Shown here piece after piece: positions 28,248 to 36,513 of a DNA stretch of 64,000 nucleotides. How positions within the stretch are numbered: position 1 is the first letter of the stretch; each line of letters opens with the position of its first letter. Below the pieces are notes generated by a model that saw only the letters and a list, made by a program, of their open reading frames with translations, searched no databases and was not told the DNA's origin. The translations under genes were made by a program, and so were the position numbers. Origin of the DNA: Lapidilactobacillus wuchangensis (GTDB lineage Bacteria > Bacillota > Bacilli > Lactobacillales > Lactobacillaceae); assembly GCF_003946645.1 (NCBI RefSeq), contig NZ_RHOU01000002.1:276488-340487 (forward strand), given 5' to 3'.

Positions 28248-29364
28248 ATGGAAATGGCGGAAATGCGTCATTCATTAAGTACGGCCCAAGCTAAAATAAA
28301 GCAATTTAGGGGGTCACTTTGACTTAGATCGTTTAAATGAGGCAATTGCCCTCAATGAACACGAAATGAGTCAGCCTGATTTCTGGCAAAATAACGAACA
28401 CGCCCAAAAAGTCATCGATGAAAATAATTCCTTAAAGGAAAAGTATGATAATTTTAATCATTTAGTTACATTGGCGAACAATATTTCTGTTAGTCTAGAA
28501 CTATTGCAGGAAGAACCTGATTCTGATTTGCAAACCGAAGTAACTAGTGACTTGACTAATTTGCAAGCCGAGCTACATCAGTACGAATTGAATTTATTGC
28601 TGGCTGAACCTTATGACAGCAACAATGCCATTCTGGAAATTCATCCAGGTGCAGGTGGTACAGAATCCCAGGATTGGGGTGCCATGCTGTTGCGGATGTA
28701 CCAACGCTGGGCTGCTAATCATCAATTTAAAGTTGAAGTAGCAGACTATCAACCTGGCGATGAAGCTGGTATTAAAAGTGTGACGCTTTTGATTGAAGGT
28801 CATAATGCGTATGGTTTATTACGTTCAGAAAATGGGGTTCATCGGTTAGTGCGAATTTCCCCATTTGATGCAGCTGGGCGGCGGCATACCTCGTTTGCCT
28901 CGGTAGAAATCATGCCGGAATTAAACCATGAAATTGATATTGACATCAATCCTGATGATTTGCGAGTAGATGTTTTTCGTTCTAGTGGGGCTGGTGGTCA
29001 GCACATTAATAAGACGTCATCAGCAGTACGAATTACTCACTTGCCAACCGGGATCGTTGTCAGTTCTCAGGCCCAACGGTCGCAATTACAAAACCGCGAG
29101 ACGGCCATGGCGATGTTAGAGGCCAAACTTTATCAACGTCAACAAGAAGAGCAGCGGGAACGCGACGCTGCCATCAAAGGCGAACAACTGGAAATTGGTT
29201 GGGGTTCACAGATCAGATCATATGTTTTTCATCCTTACACAATGGTCAAAGATCACCGCACGAATTATGAGACTGGTAACGGTCAAGCAGTCCTTGACGG
29301 TGACCTTGATGAATTTATGTATCGATATTTGCAATGGCAATTACAACAGAAAAATCCGGATTAA
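28248..29364 (+). CDS. prfB: Peptide chain release factor 2, programmed +1 frameshift
   Basis: 371 residues made in two parts: 24 codons (28248-28319), then a +1 shift at CTT-TGA-C (TGA at 28320-28322), continuing at GAC 28321. The stimulating AGGGGG lies just upstream, as in most bacteria; RF2 shortage favours the shift, so the gene controls its own product. The second part holds the stop-codon-reading SPF motif ([10 protein letters not shown]) and the catalytic GGQ in [17 protein letters not shown]. It releases peptides at UGA and UAA. The start ATG has AAAGGA upstream. A simple ORF call would miss the first 24 residues. Confidence 0.96.
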
Positions 29365-29383
29365 AGTCTATTGAGGTGACAAA

Positions 29384-30097
29384 ATGTTAAAGCTTTTAAA
29401 TGTTGAGAAACAATATCCAAACGGTGTCTCGGCTTTAAAAAATATTACATTAACAGTTGAACAGGGCGAGTTTGTCTATTTAGTTGGGCAAAGTGGTGCT
29501 GGTAAATCAACGTTAATTAAGTTATTGTATCGGGAATTAATTCCGACCAAGGGTTTCATCCAAATCAATGATTTTGATTTGCGGCAAATGAAAGAGCGTC
29601 AAGTTCCCCAGTTACGGCGGACTTTAGGCGTTGTCTTCCAGGACTTCAAATTATTACCAAAGATGACTGTCGCTGAAAATATCGGTTATGCGTTACAAGT
29701 TATTGGCAAAAGTGACACCGAAATTGAAACGGCTGTTGAACAAGTTCTTGAAGAAGTCGGGTTGGCTGAACAAGCGACTCATTTCCCTGATGAATTATCA
29801 GGTGGTCAGCAACAACGAGTAGCGATTGCGCGGGCAATTGTTAACCGGCCTAAAGTTTTAATTGCCGATGAACCGACTGGTAATTTGGACCCCCAGACAA
29901 CACAAGGCATTATGGAAATATTACAACGAATTAACGATAGTGGAACGACCATTATTATGGCAACTCATAATCAACAAATAGTTGATGAATTACCACATCG
30001 GGTCATCGAAATTGCTGATGGCCAGATCGTTCGGGACGAACAAGGAGGACAATACACACATGAAGTGGATAACGATAAAAAGACATCTGCGCGATAG
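29384..30097 (+). CDS. ftsE: Cell division ATP-binding protein FtsE
   Basis: 237 residues, a single ABC ATPase. Walker A GQSGAGKST (about 35-43), Q-loop VFQDFKLLP, signature [14 protein letters not shown], Walker B VLIADEPTGNLDP and the H-loop TH are all intact. With FtsX it forms a complex that activates peptidoglycan hydrolases at the septum or lateral wall. Preceded by GAGGTG; it lies 19 bases after prfB and overlaps ftsX. The extension after about residue 222 (DEQGGQYTHEVDNDKKTSAR) is variable in the family. Confidence 0.96.
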   Translation: MLKLLNVEKQYPNGVSALKNITLTVEQGEFVYLVGQSGAGKSTLIKLLYRELIPTKGFIQINDFDLRQMKERQVPQLRRTLGVVFQDFKLLPKMTVAENIGYALQVIGKSDTEIETAVEQVLEEVGLAEQATHFPDELSGGQQQRVAIARAIVNRPKVLIADEPTGNLDPQTTQGIMEILQRINDSGTTIIMATHNQQIVDELPHRVIEIADGQIVRDEQGGQYTHEVDNDKKTSAR

Positions 30098-30947
30098 TCT
30101 CCGCAGCTTAAAACGGAATGGCTGGATGGCTTTTGCGGCAATTAGTGGTGTAGCTGTCACAATTTTACTAGTCGGTATTTCATTAGCCTTAGTCTTTAAT
30201 GTAACCAAGCTATCTCGCGACGTTGAAAATGATGTTCGAGTACAAGTTTTAGTTGAACCCAAGACAACTTCGAAACAAAAGGATACTTTAAAAAGTGAGT
30301 TGAAGGAGATTGCTGGCGTTAAAACGGTCAGTTATTCTTCTAAGGCGAACGAACTGAAAAAAGTTGTTAGTCAATATGGGAATTCCTTCAAAATGTTTGG
30401 TGGCGATGATAATCCGTTGAACGATGTCTTCACCCTTAAAGCTAAAGATCCTCAAGCAACTGTTAAAATTGCTAAAAAAGCAGCGAAAATCAAGCATGTT
30501 GCCAAAGCTAGCTATGGTGGCGATCAAGCCCGTAAGCTTTTCCGGACGATGGACAGTGTGCGGAATTGGGGCGTGGCTTTCTCAGTCTTACTGTTGATTG
30601 TGGCGATTTTCTTAATTGCTAACACAATTCGGATTACCATCTTATCACGGCGTAATGAAATCGAAATTATGCGCTTAGTTGGGGCCACTCGTTGGTATAT
30701 CCGTTGGCCATTTATTTTGGAAGGCGCTTGGACTGGTTTGCTAGGTGCAATCGTACCGTTGATCATCATTGATTTCGGTTATGCCAGCGTTTATCATGCA
30801 GTCGGTCGCCAATTAGCTACTTCTGGCTATAGTTTAATGACTACTAGCCAATTGGTTTGGCCATTAAACTTAACCTTGATTTTAATTGCGATGTTGATTG
30901 GGGCTTTCGGTGCCGCAATTTCAATGCGTCGTTTCTTGAAGGTTTAA
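30060..30947 (+). CDS. ftsX: Cell division protein FtsX
   Basis: 295 residues from ATG 30060, after AAGGAGG; it overlaps the end of ftsE by 38 bases. One span near the N-terminus (about 22-44), a large extracellular loop (about 45-165) and three spans in the C-terminal half (about 172-195, 220-245, 268-290) give the FtsX topology. ISMRRFLKV forms the end. It transmits FtsE ATP hydrolysis to cell-wall hydrolases outside the cell. Confidence 0.95.
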   Translation: MKWITIKRHLRDSLRSLKRNGWMAFAAISGVAVTILLVGISLALVFNVTKLSRDVENDVRVQVLVEPKTTSKQKDTLKSELKEIAGVKTVSYSSKANELKKVVSQYGNSFKMFGGDDNPLNDVFTLKAKDPQATVKIAKKAAKIKHVAKASYGGDQARKLFRTMDSVRNWGVAFSVLLLIVAIFLIANTIRITILSRRNEIEIMRLVGATRWYIRWPFILEGAWTGLLGAIVPLIIIDFGYASVYHAVGRQLATSGYSLMTTSQLVWPLNLTLILIAMLIGAFGAAISMRRFLKV

Positions 30948-30992
30948 TGAACTAAGTAATAACGCTTAAAATTAATTACGAGTTAAAATAAA

Positions 30993-31035
30993 GAGTCTGT
31001 TGCAACTATTTAAAGTTGTGGCGGGCTTTTTGTTT
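30993..31035 (+). terminator. Intrinsic terminator after ftsX, rich in G-U pairs
   Basis: AGTCTGTTGCAACT pairs with AGTTGTGGCGGGCT over 14 positions if G-U pairs are allowed in RNA; five T follow. The DNA-level palindrome is poor, so it works only in the forward direction. Confidence 0.75.
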
Positions 31036-31084
31036 TGCGAACGTACTTGCAGCCGGAATAACTCGAGATTTTCTAGAGATGGGT

Positions 31085-31133
31085 AAGTCGCTCCTCAATT
31101 AGAGGACGGCAGGGGCCTAGCTATTTATCGGTC
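31085..31133 (+). repeat. FR1 structured repeat, remnant (type B end)
   Basis: GTCGCTCCTCAATTAGAGGA followed by CGGCAGGGGCCTAGC matches the 5' flank and outer arm of the copies at 6477 and 43936. The rest is missing. Confidence 0.65.
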
Positions 31134-31342
31134 TAAAAAAATAGATTGCTGGGAACTAATAATTTGGTTGACAAGTTTTCGAGAATTGACTGAATCAACA
31201 TGTTACAGAACTGGAAATCGCTTATCAATTAGACTATTTTGTTTTTAATATTCAGACTTAGTATTAACATCAGTTTAGCAGAGTTGAGTAACTCCACAAT
31301 AACTGCCTTAACCGCTAGCAACAGTGAAATGCACCACCTCAA

Positions 31343-31513
31343 CTTCAGACGAAATGGAGGGCGTGGTTGTCAGCCGCCAAATTCTTCTTAGCGATTTATC
31401 GCTTAGAAGAAGGCTCGTATTTGAAACAATTGCGGTTTTCAATTGGTTCAAATCGACGCCGGCAGCGTTCCACAACCAGCAAGGCCGGAATGGAGTCAGA
31501 CGCTATTCCGTTT
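31343..31513 (-). repeat. FR1 structured repeat, full copy (type A)
   Basis: P2 is TGGTTGT (31364-31370) with ACAACCA (31472-31478). Hairpin H2 (31382-31411) has the distinct arms TTCTTCT/AGAAGAA and GCGAT/ATCGC. H1 is formed by TTTGAA and TTCAAA. The 3' end CGGAAT/ATTCCG can also pair. It lies in the 1280-base gap between ftsX and phoP. Confidence 0.88.
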
Positions 31514-31635
31514 ATAAACTTCACTGTCATTTTTTTGCCTTCGAATATTATTGAAGCAAGCCGAATGATTTAATTGCTGGCAGCTAAACAGCAGTAAATG
31601 CCCGGTCTTCTTCACACTCAATTCCTTTTAAATGC

Positions 31636-31655
31636 TATACTTAAATTGTTTGTAA
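31636..31655. promoter_or_regulatory. Possible phoP promoter element with inverted PHO-like box
   Basis: TATACT (31636-31641) may be a -10. Directly after it, TAAATTGTTTGTAA (31642-31655) is the exact reverse complement of the 14-base core of the PHO box before pstS (34644-34657). This suggests PhoP autoregulation. Confidence 0.45.
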
Positions 31656-31722
31656 CTTATTTTGAATTATTTTTTTAGATGGAAAGATAACGATTTGCTT
31701 GACGTTAGTTGATTTATTCAAA

Positions 31723-31840
31723 CGTGTTCGGGGTGCCAAATGGCTATGGCTAATTTAAATAATTGCTCGATCGGCTGGTGCCGCTCAATCAATTATTTGA
31801 AATTACCCTACGCCAAAAAATCGGCACTCCCTCACACTCT
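31723..31840 (+). repeat. FR2 structured repeat, copy 1 of the phoP array
   Basis: Long hairpin: GTGT-tc-GGGGTGCC at the base faces GGCACTCC-ctc-ACAC with slight imperfection; GGC/GCC and TAATTT/AAATTA helices follow; the apex is CGGC-tggt-GCCG. It is the first of four head-to-tail copies with a period of 123-125 bases. Confidence 0.85.
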
Positions 31841-31847
31841 ATTCAAA

Positions 31848-31963
31848 CGTGTTCGGAGCGACAAATGGCTATGCCTAATTTGATAATTTGCTCGGTCACT
31901 TGCAGTGCCCAATCAAATTATCGAAATTACGCTACGCCAAAAGTGCGTCGCTCCTCACACTCT
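31848..31963 (+). repeat. FR2 structured repeat, copy 2 of the phoP array
   Basis: Base helix GTGT-tc-GGAGCGAC pairs perfectly with GTCGCTCC-tc-ACAC. The middle helix includes TAATTT/AAATTA and ATAATTTG/CAAATTAT. The apex is CACT-tgc-AGTG. Confidence 0.88.
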
Positions 31964-31971
31964 ATTCAAAA

Positions 31972-32087
31972 CGTGTTCGAGCTGGTAAATGGCTAGGTAC
32001 AATTTAAATATTCACACGATCGGTTGCACCGCTCATGCAAATATTTGAAATTGCACTACGCCAAAAAATCACCAGTCCTCACACTCT
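31972..32087 (+). repeat. FR2 structured repeat, copy 3 of the phoP array
   Basis: Base helix GCTGGT/ACCAGT, middle helix CAATTTAAATATT with AATATTTGAAATTG, apex CGGT-tgc-ACCG. The base pairing is the shortest of the four. Confidence 0.83.
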
Positions 32088-32094
32088 AATCAAA

Positions 32095-32210
32095 CGTGTT
32101 CGGGGTTGCAGCCGGCTATGCCTAACTTAATTATTTGCTCGATCGGTTGCACCGCTCAATCAAATAATTGAAGTTATGCTACGCCGACTAGCCGCAACCC
32201 CTCACACTCT
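32095..32210 (+). repeat. FR2 structured repeat, copy 4 of the phoP array
   Basis: Base helix GTGT-tc-GGGGTTGC pairs perfectly with GCAACCCC-tc-ACAC. The inner loop GGC is matched by GCC, and the apex is CGGT-tgc-ACCG. It ends 17 bases before the phoP start codon, directly abutting TTTAGGGAG, the ribosome binding site. Confidence 0.88.
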
Positions 32211-32227
32211 ATTTAGGGAGTTTAATC

Positions 32228-32929
32228 ATGGAAAAAATTCTGGTCGTTGATGATGAAGCAGCGATTCGCGATTTAATTCAATATAATTTGACGGCCGCTG
32301 GCTTTGCGGTTACGACGGCTAATGATGGTCTGGCTGCTTGTCAGTTAGCTGAGGCGGAAGCTTTTGATTGTATTGTTTTGGACTTAATGCTGCCTAAGCG
32401 CAGTGGCGTCGAGGTCACCAAGTATTTGCGTCAGCAGGAGATTATGACGCCGATTATTATGTTGACGGCCCGGCATGAAGAAGCCGATAAAATTATTGGT
32501 TTAGAATTAGGCGCTGATGATTATATGACCAAACCATTTAGTCCCCGGGAGTTAGTGGCTCGGATCAAGGCCATCAGACGGCGGGTTCAAGAGCCAACGA
32601 CCACGCCTAAAAATGCGCGGGTAACTTTTGGTGAGATCAGTTGGCAAATGAATGAAACGTTCCTCCGTCAAGCCGGCCGGGAATTACCATTGACCCGTAA
32701 AGAATTCGAATTACTAACTTTTCTAGTTCATAATCGGCAAAAAGTGATTTCTCGGCAGCAAATTATTTTAGAAGTTTGGCAATCTCATGAGCCAATCATG
32801 AGCCGCATGGTGGATATGCAAGTTAGTCATTTACGCGACAAAATAGAACCCGATCCTAAACATCCCCAGTTTTTATTGACGGCGCGGGGTTTTGGGTATC
32901 GTCTGGAGGTTAGCAGTTATGAGAAATAA
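32228..32929 (+). CDS. phoP: Phosphate response regulator PhoP (OmpR family)
   Basis: 233 residues. Receiver domain: acidic D8/D9, phospho-acceptor D52 (VLDLMLPKRSG), MLTAR and the TKPFSPREL lysine. A C-terminal winged helix follows (about 130-230; ELPLTRKEFELLTFLVHN, SRMVDMQVSHLRDKIE). It should bind PHO boxes (TTTACA repeats), one of which precedes pstS. AGGGAG precedes the ATG. The leader is unusual: four tandem structured FR2 repeats stand directly before the gene. phoR overlaps its end by 11 bases. Confidence 0.93.
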   Translation: MEKILVVDDEAAIRDLIQYNLTAAGFAVTTANDGLAACQLAEAEAFDCIVLDLMLPKRSGVEVTKYLRQQEIMTPIIMLTARHEEADKIIGLELGADDYMTKPFSPRELVARIKAIRRRVQEPTTTPKNARVTFGEISWQMNETFLRQAGRELPLTRKEFELLTFLVHNRQKVISRQQIILEVWQSHEPIMSRMVDMQVSHLRDKIEPDPKHPQFLLTARGFGYRLEVSSYEK

Positions 32930-34640
32930 GCCAAGAACCAAAACGATTATTTTCGTACTGGGAGCAATTATTTTTTATGCTTTGATTTGGGGTATGAGCA
33001 ATCATTTTGTTCGCAGTGAACAACGCCAACAATTAGTGGGATTGGGCAGTGAGTATCGCTCAGCGCTAACTACCAAAACAGTGCAAACCCAAACAGCCAG
33101 TTGGCCGGCGGATTTTTCCGTTCAGGTAGTGTCGTTGCCGACCAATCAAAATAGTGAATTAGCCAAAATTGCCCGTAATGTTGCGGATCATAATTTGGTG
33201 AATAGTGGCACGCCTTTTACGAAAGTACAATATCAAAATAAAGATTATTTGCTTTATTTAGTCAGTGCGCCAACTTCCAAAAAGAGTCAAGCGGTTTTGT
33301 TACAGCCGTTGCGACGAGTTAGTCAAAGTTATGCGGCAATGTGGTGGAGTTTTAGTGCTCTTTATTGGTTGTTAGTGGCCCTATTTATTTGGCTAGCCAG
33401 CTTACGTCTGCGTGATCAAAAGCGGAAGTTAGCCTTAATGGCGGCCAATGTCCAGGCTACTGGTGAACAAGAAGAAGCTGAGCCAATTTTATTAACACCA
33501 GATGATCCTTTTTTTGATTTAGAAAATCGTTTAAAAGAACTTCATCATTTTGTGACCACGGAATTAGCTGATGCCCAGTTGCATGAACAGGGGTTACGTT
33601 CTTTGATCAATAATTTACCGCTGGGCGTCATGTTACTTAATCAGGCCGGGAAAGTTGAAATTATGAACAGTTCATTAGGCACGATTCTCGATGTGCCCGT
33701 TCCTGAGCAACAAGCAGCTGACGAGACTTATGTTGATTACGTCAAGACTTACGCGTTGAGTCGAATGATCGAACATGCCTTGCGTGAGCCACAAATCAAA
33801 AGGCACCAGCGTCGTGATATTCAATTAGTTGGTGATGAAGGTCGCTTTGTTGAAGCTGACGTGATCACCTTAGTTGGTAGCCCTGATCATAATGAAGCCG
33901 ACGTTAAAGTCTTAGTGATGTTGTTTGATTTAACCGATATTAAGCAGAACGAACAAATGCAGCTTGATTTTGTCGCCAACGCTAGTCATGAATTGCGGAC
34001 GCCAGTAACGGCCATTAGTGGTTATGCGGAAACTTTGTTGGCTGGCGCGAAAGATGATCCTCAGCATAGTCAAGAATTTTTGACGACGATTTTAGAGCAG
34101 GCGCAACATTTAGAAGCCTTGATTCAGGATATCTTACAATTGTCACGGGCCGATCAGGAAATGCCAATTCGTTGGCAATCAGTTAACTTAGATCAGCTAT
34201 TGCAACATGAATTACAACTTGCTGACAAAGAAATTAAGCAGCAGCATTTAACGGTCACTGTGGACAGTAAACATTATCATGGGCCAACTTTGTCCGACCA
34301 ATTAAAGCTGGAAGAAATCTTGAAGAACCTGATTACGAATGCAGTAAGGTATAATGTAAGCGGTGGCAAAATCAGCACGTCCTTGGCGACTGATGCGACG
34401 CAGACGACCATTATTGTCAGTGATACTGGGATTGGTTTAACGACTGAAGATCAAACCCGAATTTTTGAACGCTTTTATCGCGTTGATCAAGCTCATAGTC
34501 GTCAGCAAGCGGGGACTGGTTTGGGCTTAGCAATCGTCGCCAACTTAGTCGATCAATTAGGCGGCACCATTACCGTTCAAAGCCAGTTAGGCGTGGGTTC
34601 GACCTTTACCGTTAAGCTACCCTTGAATCACGTCGCGTAA
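32919..34640 (+). CDS. phoR: Phosphate sensor histidine kinase PhoR
   Basis: 573 residues from ATG 32919 after GGAGG. Two membrane spans (about 9-28 and 139-163) enclose an extracytoplasmic region. A cytoplasmic PAS-like domain follows (around LINNLPLGVMLLNQAGKVEI). The HisKA box has ANASHELRTPVTAISGYAET, and the HATPase domain has NLITNAVRYN (N-box), VSDTGIGLTTED (G1), FERFYRVDQAHS (F-box) and GTGLGLAIV (G2). It phosphorylates PhoP when phosphate is low. All catalytic motifs are intact. Confidence 0.93.
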   Translation: MRNKPRTKTIIFVLGAIIFYALIWGMSNHFVRSEQRQQLVGLGSEYRSALTTKTVQTQTASWPADFSVQVVSLPTNQNSELAKIARNVADHNLVNSGTPFTKVQYQNKDYLLYLVSAPTSKKSQAVLLQPLRRVSQSYAAMWWSFSALYWLLVALFIWLASLRLRDQKRKLALMAANVQATGEQEEAEPILLTPDDPFFDLENRLKELHHFVTTELADAQLHEQGLRSLINNLPLGVMLLNQAGKVEIMNSSLGTILDVPVPEQQAADETYVDYVKTYALSRMIEHALREPQIKRHQRRDIQLVGDEGRFVEADVITLVGSPDHNEADVKVLVMLFDLTDIKQNEQMQLDFVANASHELRTPVTAISGYAETLLAGAKDDPQHSQEFLTTILEQAQHLEALIQDILQLSRADQEMPIRWQSVNLDQLLQHELQLADKEIKQQHLTVTVDSKHYHGPTLSDQLKLEEILKNLITNAVRYNVSGGKISTSLATDATQTTIIVSDTGIGLTTEDQTRIFERFYRVDQAHSRQQAGTGLGLAIVANLVDQLGGTITVQSQLGVGSTFTVKLPLNHVA

Positions 34641-34642
34641 TC

Positions 34643-34659
34643 TTTACAAACAATTTACA
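34643..34659. promoter_or_regulatory. PHO box (PhoP-binding direct repeat) before pstS
   Basis: TTTACA (34643-34648) and TTTACA (34654-34659) are exact direct repeats with a 5-base gap, the 11-base spacing known for PhoP boxes in Gram-positive bacteria. A weaker TGTAAC follows at 34669. Confidence 0.85.
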
Positions 34660-34690
34660 AGAATCGCGTGTAACTGTGATATTACCAATT

Positions 34691-34696
34691 TATACT
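34691..34696 (+). promoter_or_regulatory. pstS promoter -10
   Basis: TATACT lies 32 bases after the PHO box and 32 bases before the TTG start. No good -35 is present at the right distance, consistent with activation by PhoP. Confidence 0.6.
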
Positions 34697-34727
34697 AGTT
34701 AAGTTAGTTATTTTGGAGGATTAAAAC

Positions 34728-35597
34728 TTGAAGAAAAAATGGTTTTCTTTATTCATCTTGCCAATGGCAACGATTATTTTGGCGGGATGTTCGTTCAAGC
34801 AAACTGGTCAATCAATTACCGCAGTCGGTTCGTCGGCACTCCAACCACTGGTTGAAGCAGCCGGTGATGAATTCACCAAGGAAAACGCTGGTGAATTCAT
34901 TAATGTGCAGGGCGGTGGTTCCGGGACTGGCCTATCACAAATTCAAACTGGTTCGGTGGAAATTGGTAATTCAGATTTGTATGCCAGTCAGAAATCAGGG
35001 ATTGATGCTAGCAAACTGGTTGACCATAAAGTCGCCGTTGTTGGCGTTACGCCAGTCATCAATCGAAAAATTCCCATTAAGAACTTGAGTACGACGCAGC
35101 TAGCAAAGATTTTTTCCGGTGACATTACGAATTGGCAACAACTAGGTGGTCCGAACCAGGAAATTGTGGTGATCAATCGGGCTCAAGGTAGTGGCACGCG
35201 GGATACTTTTGAACGCTGGGTGATGAAGGGTCGCAGTGCGGTTCAGGCGCAAGAACAAGATTCTACAGGGATGGTGCGCCAAATTGTGGCCACCACGCCA
35301 GGCGCAATCAGTTATATGGCCTTTCCTTACGTCGATAAAACGGTTAAGACAGTTAACGTTGATGGCGTGACACCAACTGCTAAGCATGTCACGACTAATC
35401 AATGGCAAATCTGGTCTTACGAACATATGTATACTAATGGCAAGCCGACTGGATTAACAGCTCGTTTCATGGATTACATTTTATCAGATGCTATCCAGAA
35501 TAAAGTTGTGGCCACAATGGGCTATATTCCAGTTAAGGATATGAAAGTGTCACGTAGTTTGCAGGGAAAGGTGGTCCAACTCAGTCATGAAAAATGA
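34728..35597 (+). CDS. pstS: Phosphate ABC transporter substrate-binding lipoprotein PstS
   Basis: 289 residues. An N-terminal lipoprotein signal ends in the lipobox LAGC (C21 by count from the TTG start). The mature protein shows the phosphate-binding loops: AVGSSALQPLVEAA, GGGSGTGLSQIQTGSVEIGNSD and NRAQGSGTRDTFE. It captures inorganic phosphate outside the cell for PstCAB. TTGGAGG precedes the TTG start. A PHO box and -10 stand upstream, so it heads the PhoP-controlled operon pstS-C-A-B1-B2-phoU; it overlaps pstC by 11 bases. Confidence 0.96.
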   Translation: MKKKWFSLFILPMATIILAGCSFKQTGQSITAVGSSALQPLVEAAGDEFTKENAGEFINVQGGGSGTGLSQIQTGSVEIGNSDLYASQKSGIDASKLVDHKVAVVGVTPVINRKIPIKNLSTTQLAKIFSGDITNWQQLGGPNQEIVVINRAQGSGTRDTFERWVMKGRSAVQAQEQDSTGMVRQIVATTPGAISYMAFPYVDKTVKTVNVDGVTPTAKHVTTNQWQIWSYEHMYTNGKPTGLTARFMDYILSDAIQNKVVATMGYIPVKDMKVSRSLQGKVVQLSHEK

Positions 35598-36513
35598 TGA
35601 TATTCGTGCTAGTTTAATGAAACGCTCGCGTGCAGCCAAAAACGAACGCTTTGGTAAGACTTTAACGGGATTATGTATTTTAATTATTATTACCGTCGTG
35701 GTATCGATCTTCTTTTTCGTTGCTTCAAAAGGATTGGCAACTTTCTTTACTAATAAAGTCAATCTCTGGAAATTCCTGACTGGCACGATTTGGAATCCTG
35801 GTGCAACTGATGCCCAAGGCAATCCGCAAGTTGGGGCCTTACCAATGATTGTCGGTTCTTTTGCGGTGACCTTCTTGGCAGCAATTGTTGCCACGCCTTT
35901 TGCGATTGGGGCCGCAGTCTTTATGACTGAAATCTCACCTAAAATTGGCCGTAAAGTTTTGCAGCCAGTAATTGAATTATTGGTGGGGATTCCTTCAGTT
36001 GTATACGGCTTTATCGGCTTATCAGTTGTTGTGCCTTTCGTTCGGCGGACTTTTGGTGGTAGTGGTTTTGGGATTTTGTCCGGGACCTTTGTCTTGTTTG
36101 TCATGATTTTGCCAACAGTAACTTCAATGACAATTGATGCTTTAAATAGTGTCCCACGTAATTATCGTGAAGCTTCCTTAGCTTTAGGGGCGACTCGCTG
36201 GCAGACCATTTATAAAGTGGTTTTGCGGGCGTCAACGTCCGGCATTATTACAGCAATCGTCTTTGGGATGTCACGGGCCTTTGGTGAAGCCTTAGCGGTG
36301 CAAATGGTTATTGGTAATGCAATGTTATTACCAGGAAACTTGATTTCACCAGCCTCAACCTTGACCTCAGTCTTAACCATGGGCATGGGGAACTCAGTCA
36401 TGGGTTCATTGAGCAATAATGCTTTGTGGTCGTTGGCGCTGTTGTTGTTGATCATGCCATTAATCTTCAATATTATTATTCGTAAAATTGCTAAGAAAGG
36501 AGCCATCCGTTAA
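35587..36513 (+). CDS. pstC: Phosphate ABC transporter permease PstC
   Basis: 308 residues with six predicted spans. The cytoplasmic EAA-type loop is visible as NYREASLALGATRWQTIYKVV followed by a GIITAIVFGMSRAFGEALAVQM segment typical of PstC. The N-terminus is basic (MKNDDIRASLMKRSRAAKNER). With PstA it makes the membrane channel for phosphate. Overlaps pstS at its start and pstA by one base at its end. Confidence 0.95.
   Translation: MKNDDIRASLMKRSRAAKNERFGKTLTGLCILIIITVVVSIFFFVASKGLATFFTNKVNLWKFLTGTIWNPGATDAQGNPQVGALPMIVGSFAVTFLAAIVATPFAIGAAVFMTEISPKIGRKVLQPVIELLVGIPSVVYGFIGLSVVVPFVRRTFGGSGFGILSGTFVLFVMILPTVTSMTIDALNSVPRNYREASLALGATRWQTIYKVVLRASTSGIITAIVFGMSRAFGEALAVQMVIGNAMLLPGNLISPASTLTSVLTMGMGNSVMGSLSNNALWSLALLLLIMPLIFNIIIRKIAKKGAIR

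Noticed and set aside
28366-29364. prfB as a gene starting at 28366
   Set aside because: The conserved N-terminus lies upstream, across a typical programmed frameshift site.
31354-31554. Recurring short reading frames starting MEGVVVSRQ in several FR1 type A copies (also at 43923-44216 and 54505-54717)
   Set aside because: They follow the DNA similarity of the repeats. Copies shift frame relative to each other, and the changes are explained by helix pairing, not by protein conservation.
31723-32210. Possible CRISPR array
   Set aside because: Units are 116 bases with internal hairpins and linkers of about 8 similar bases; there are no unique spacers and no cas genes.
35550-36104. 184-residue reading frame on the minus strand
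   Set aside because: Antisense to pstC; the forward protein is clearly the real one.
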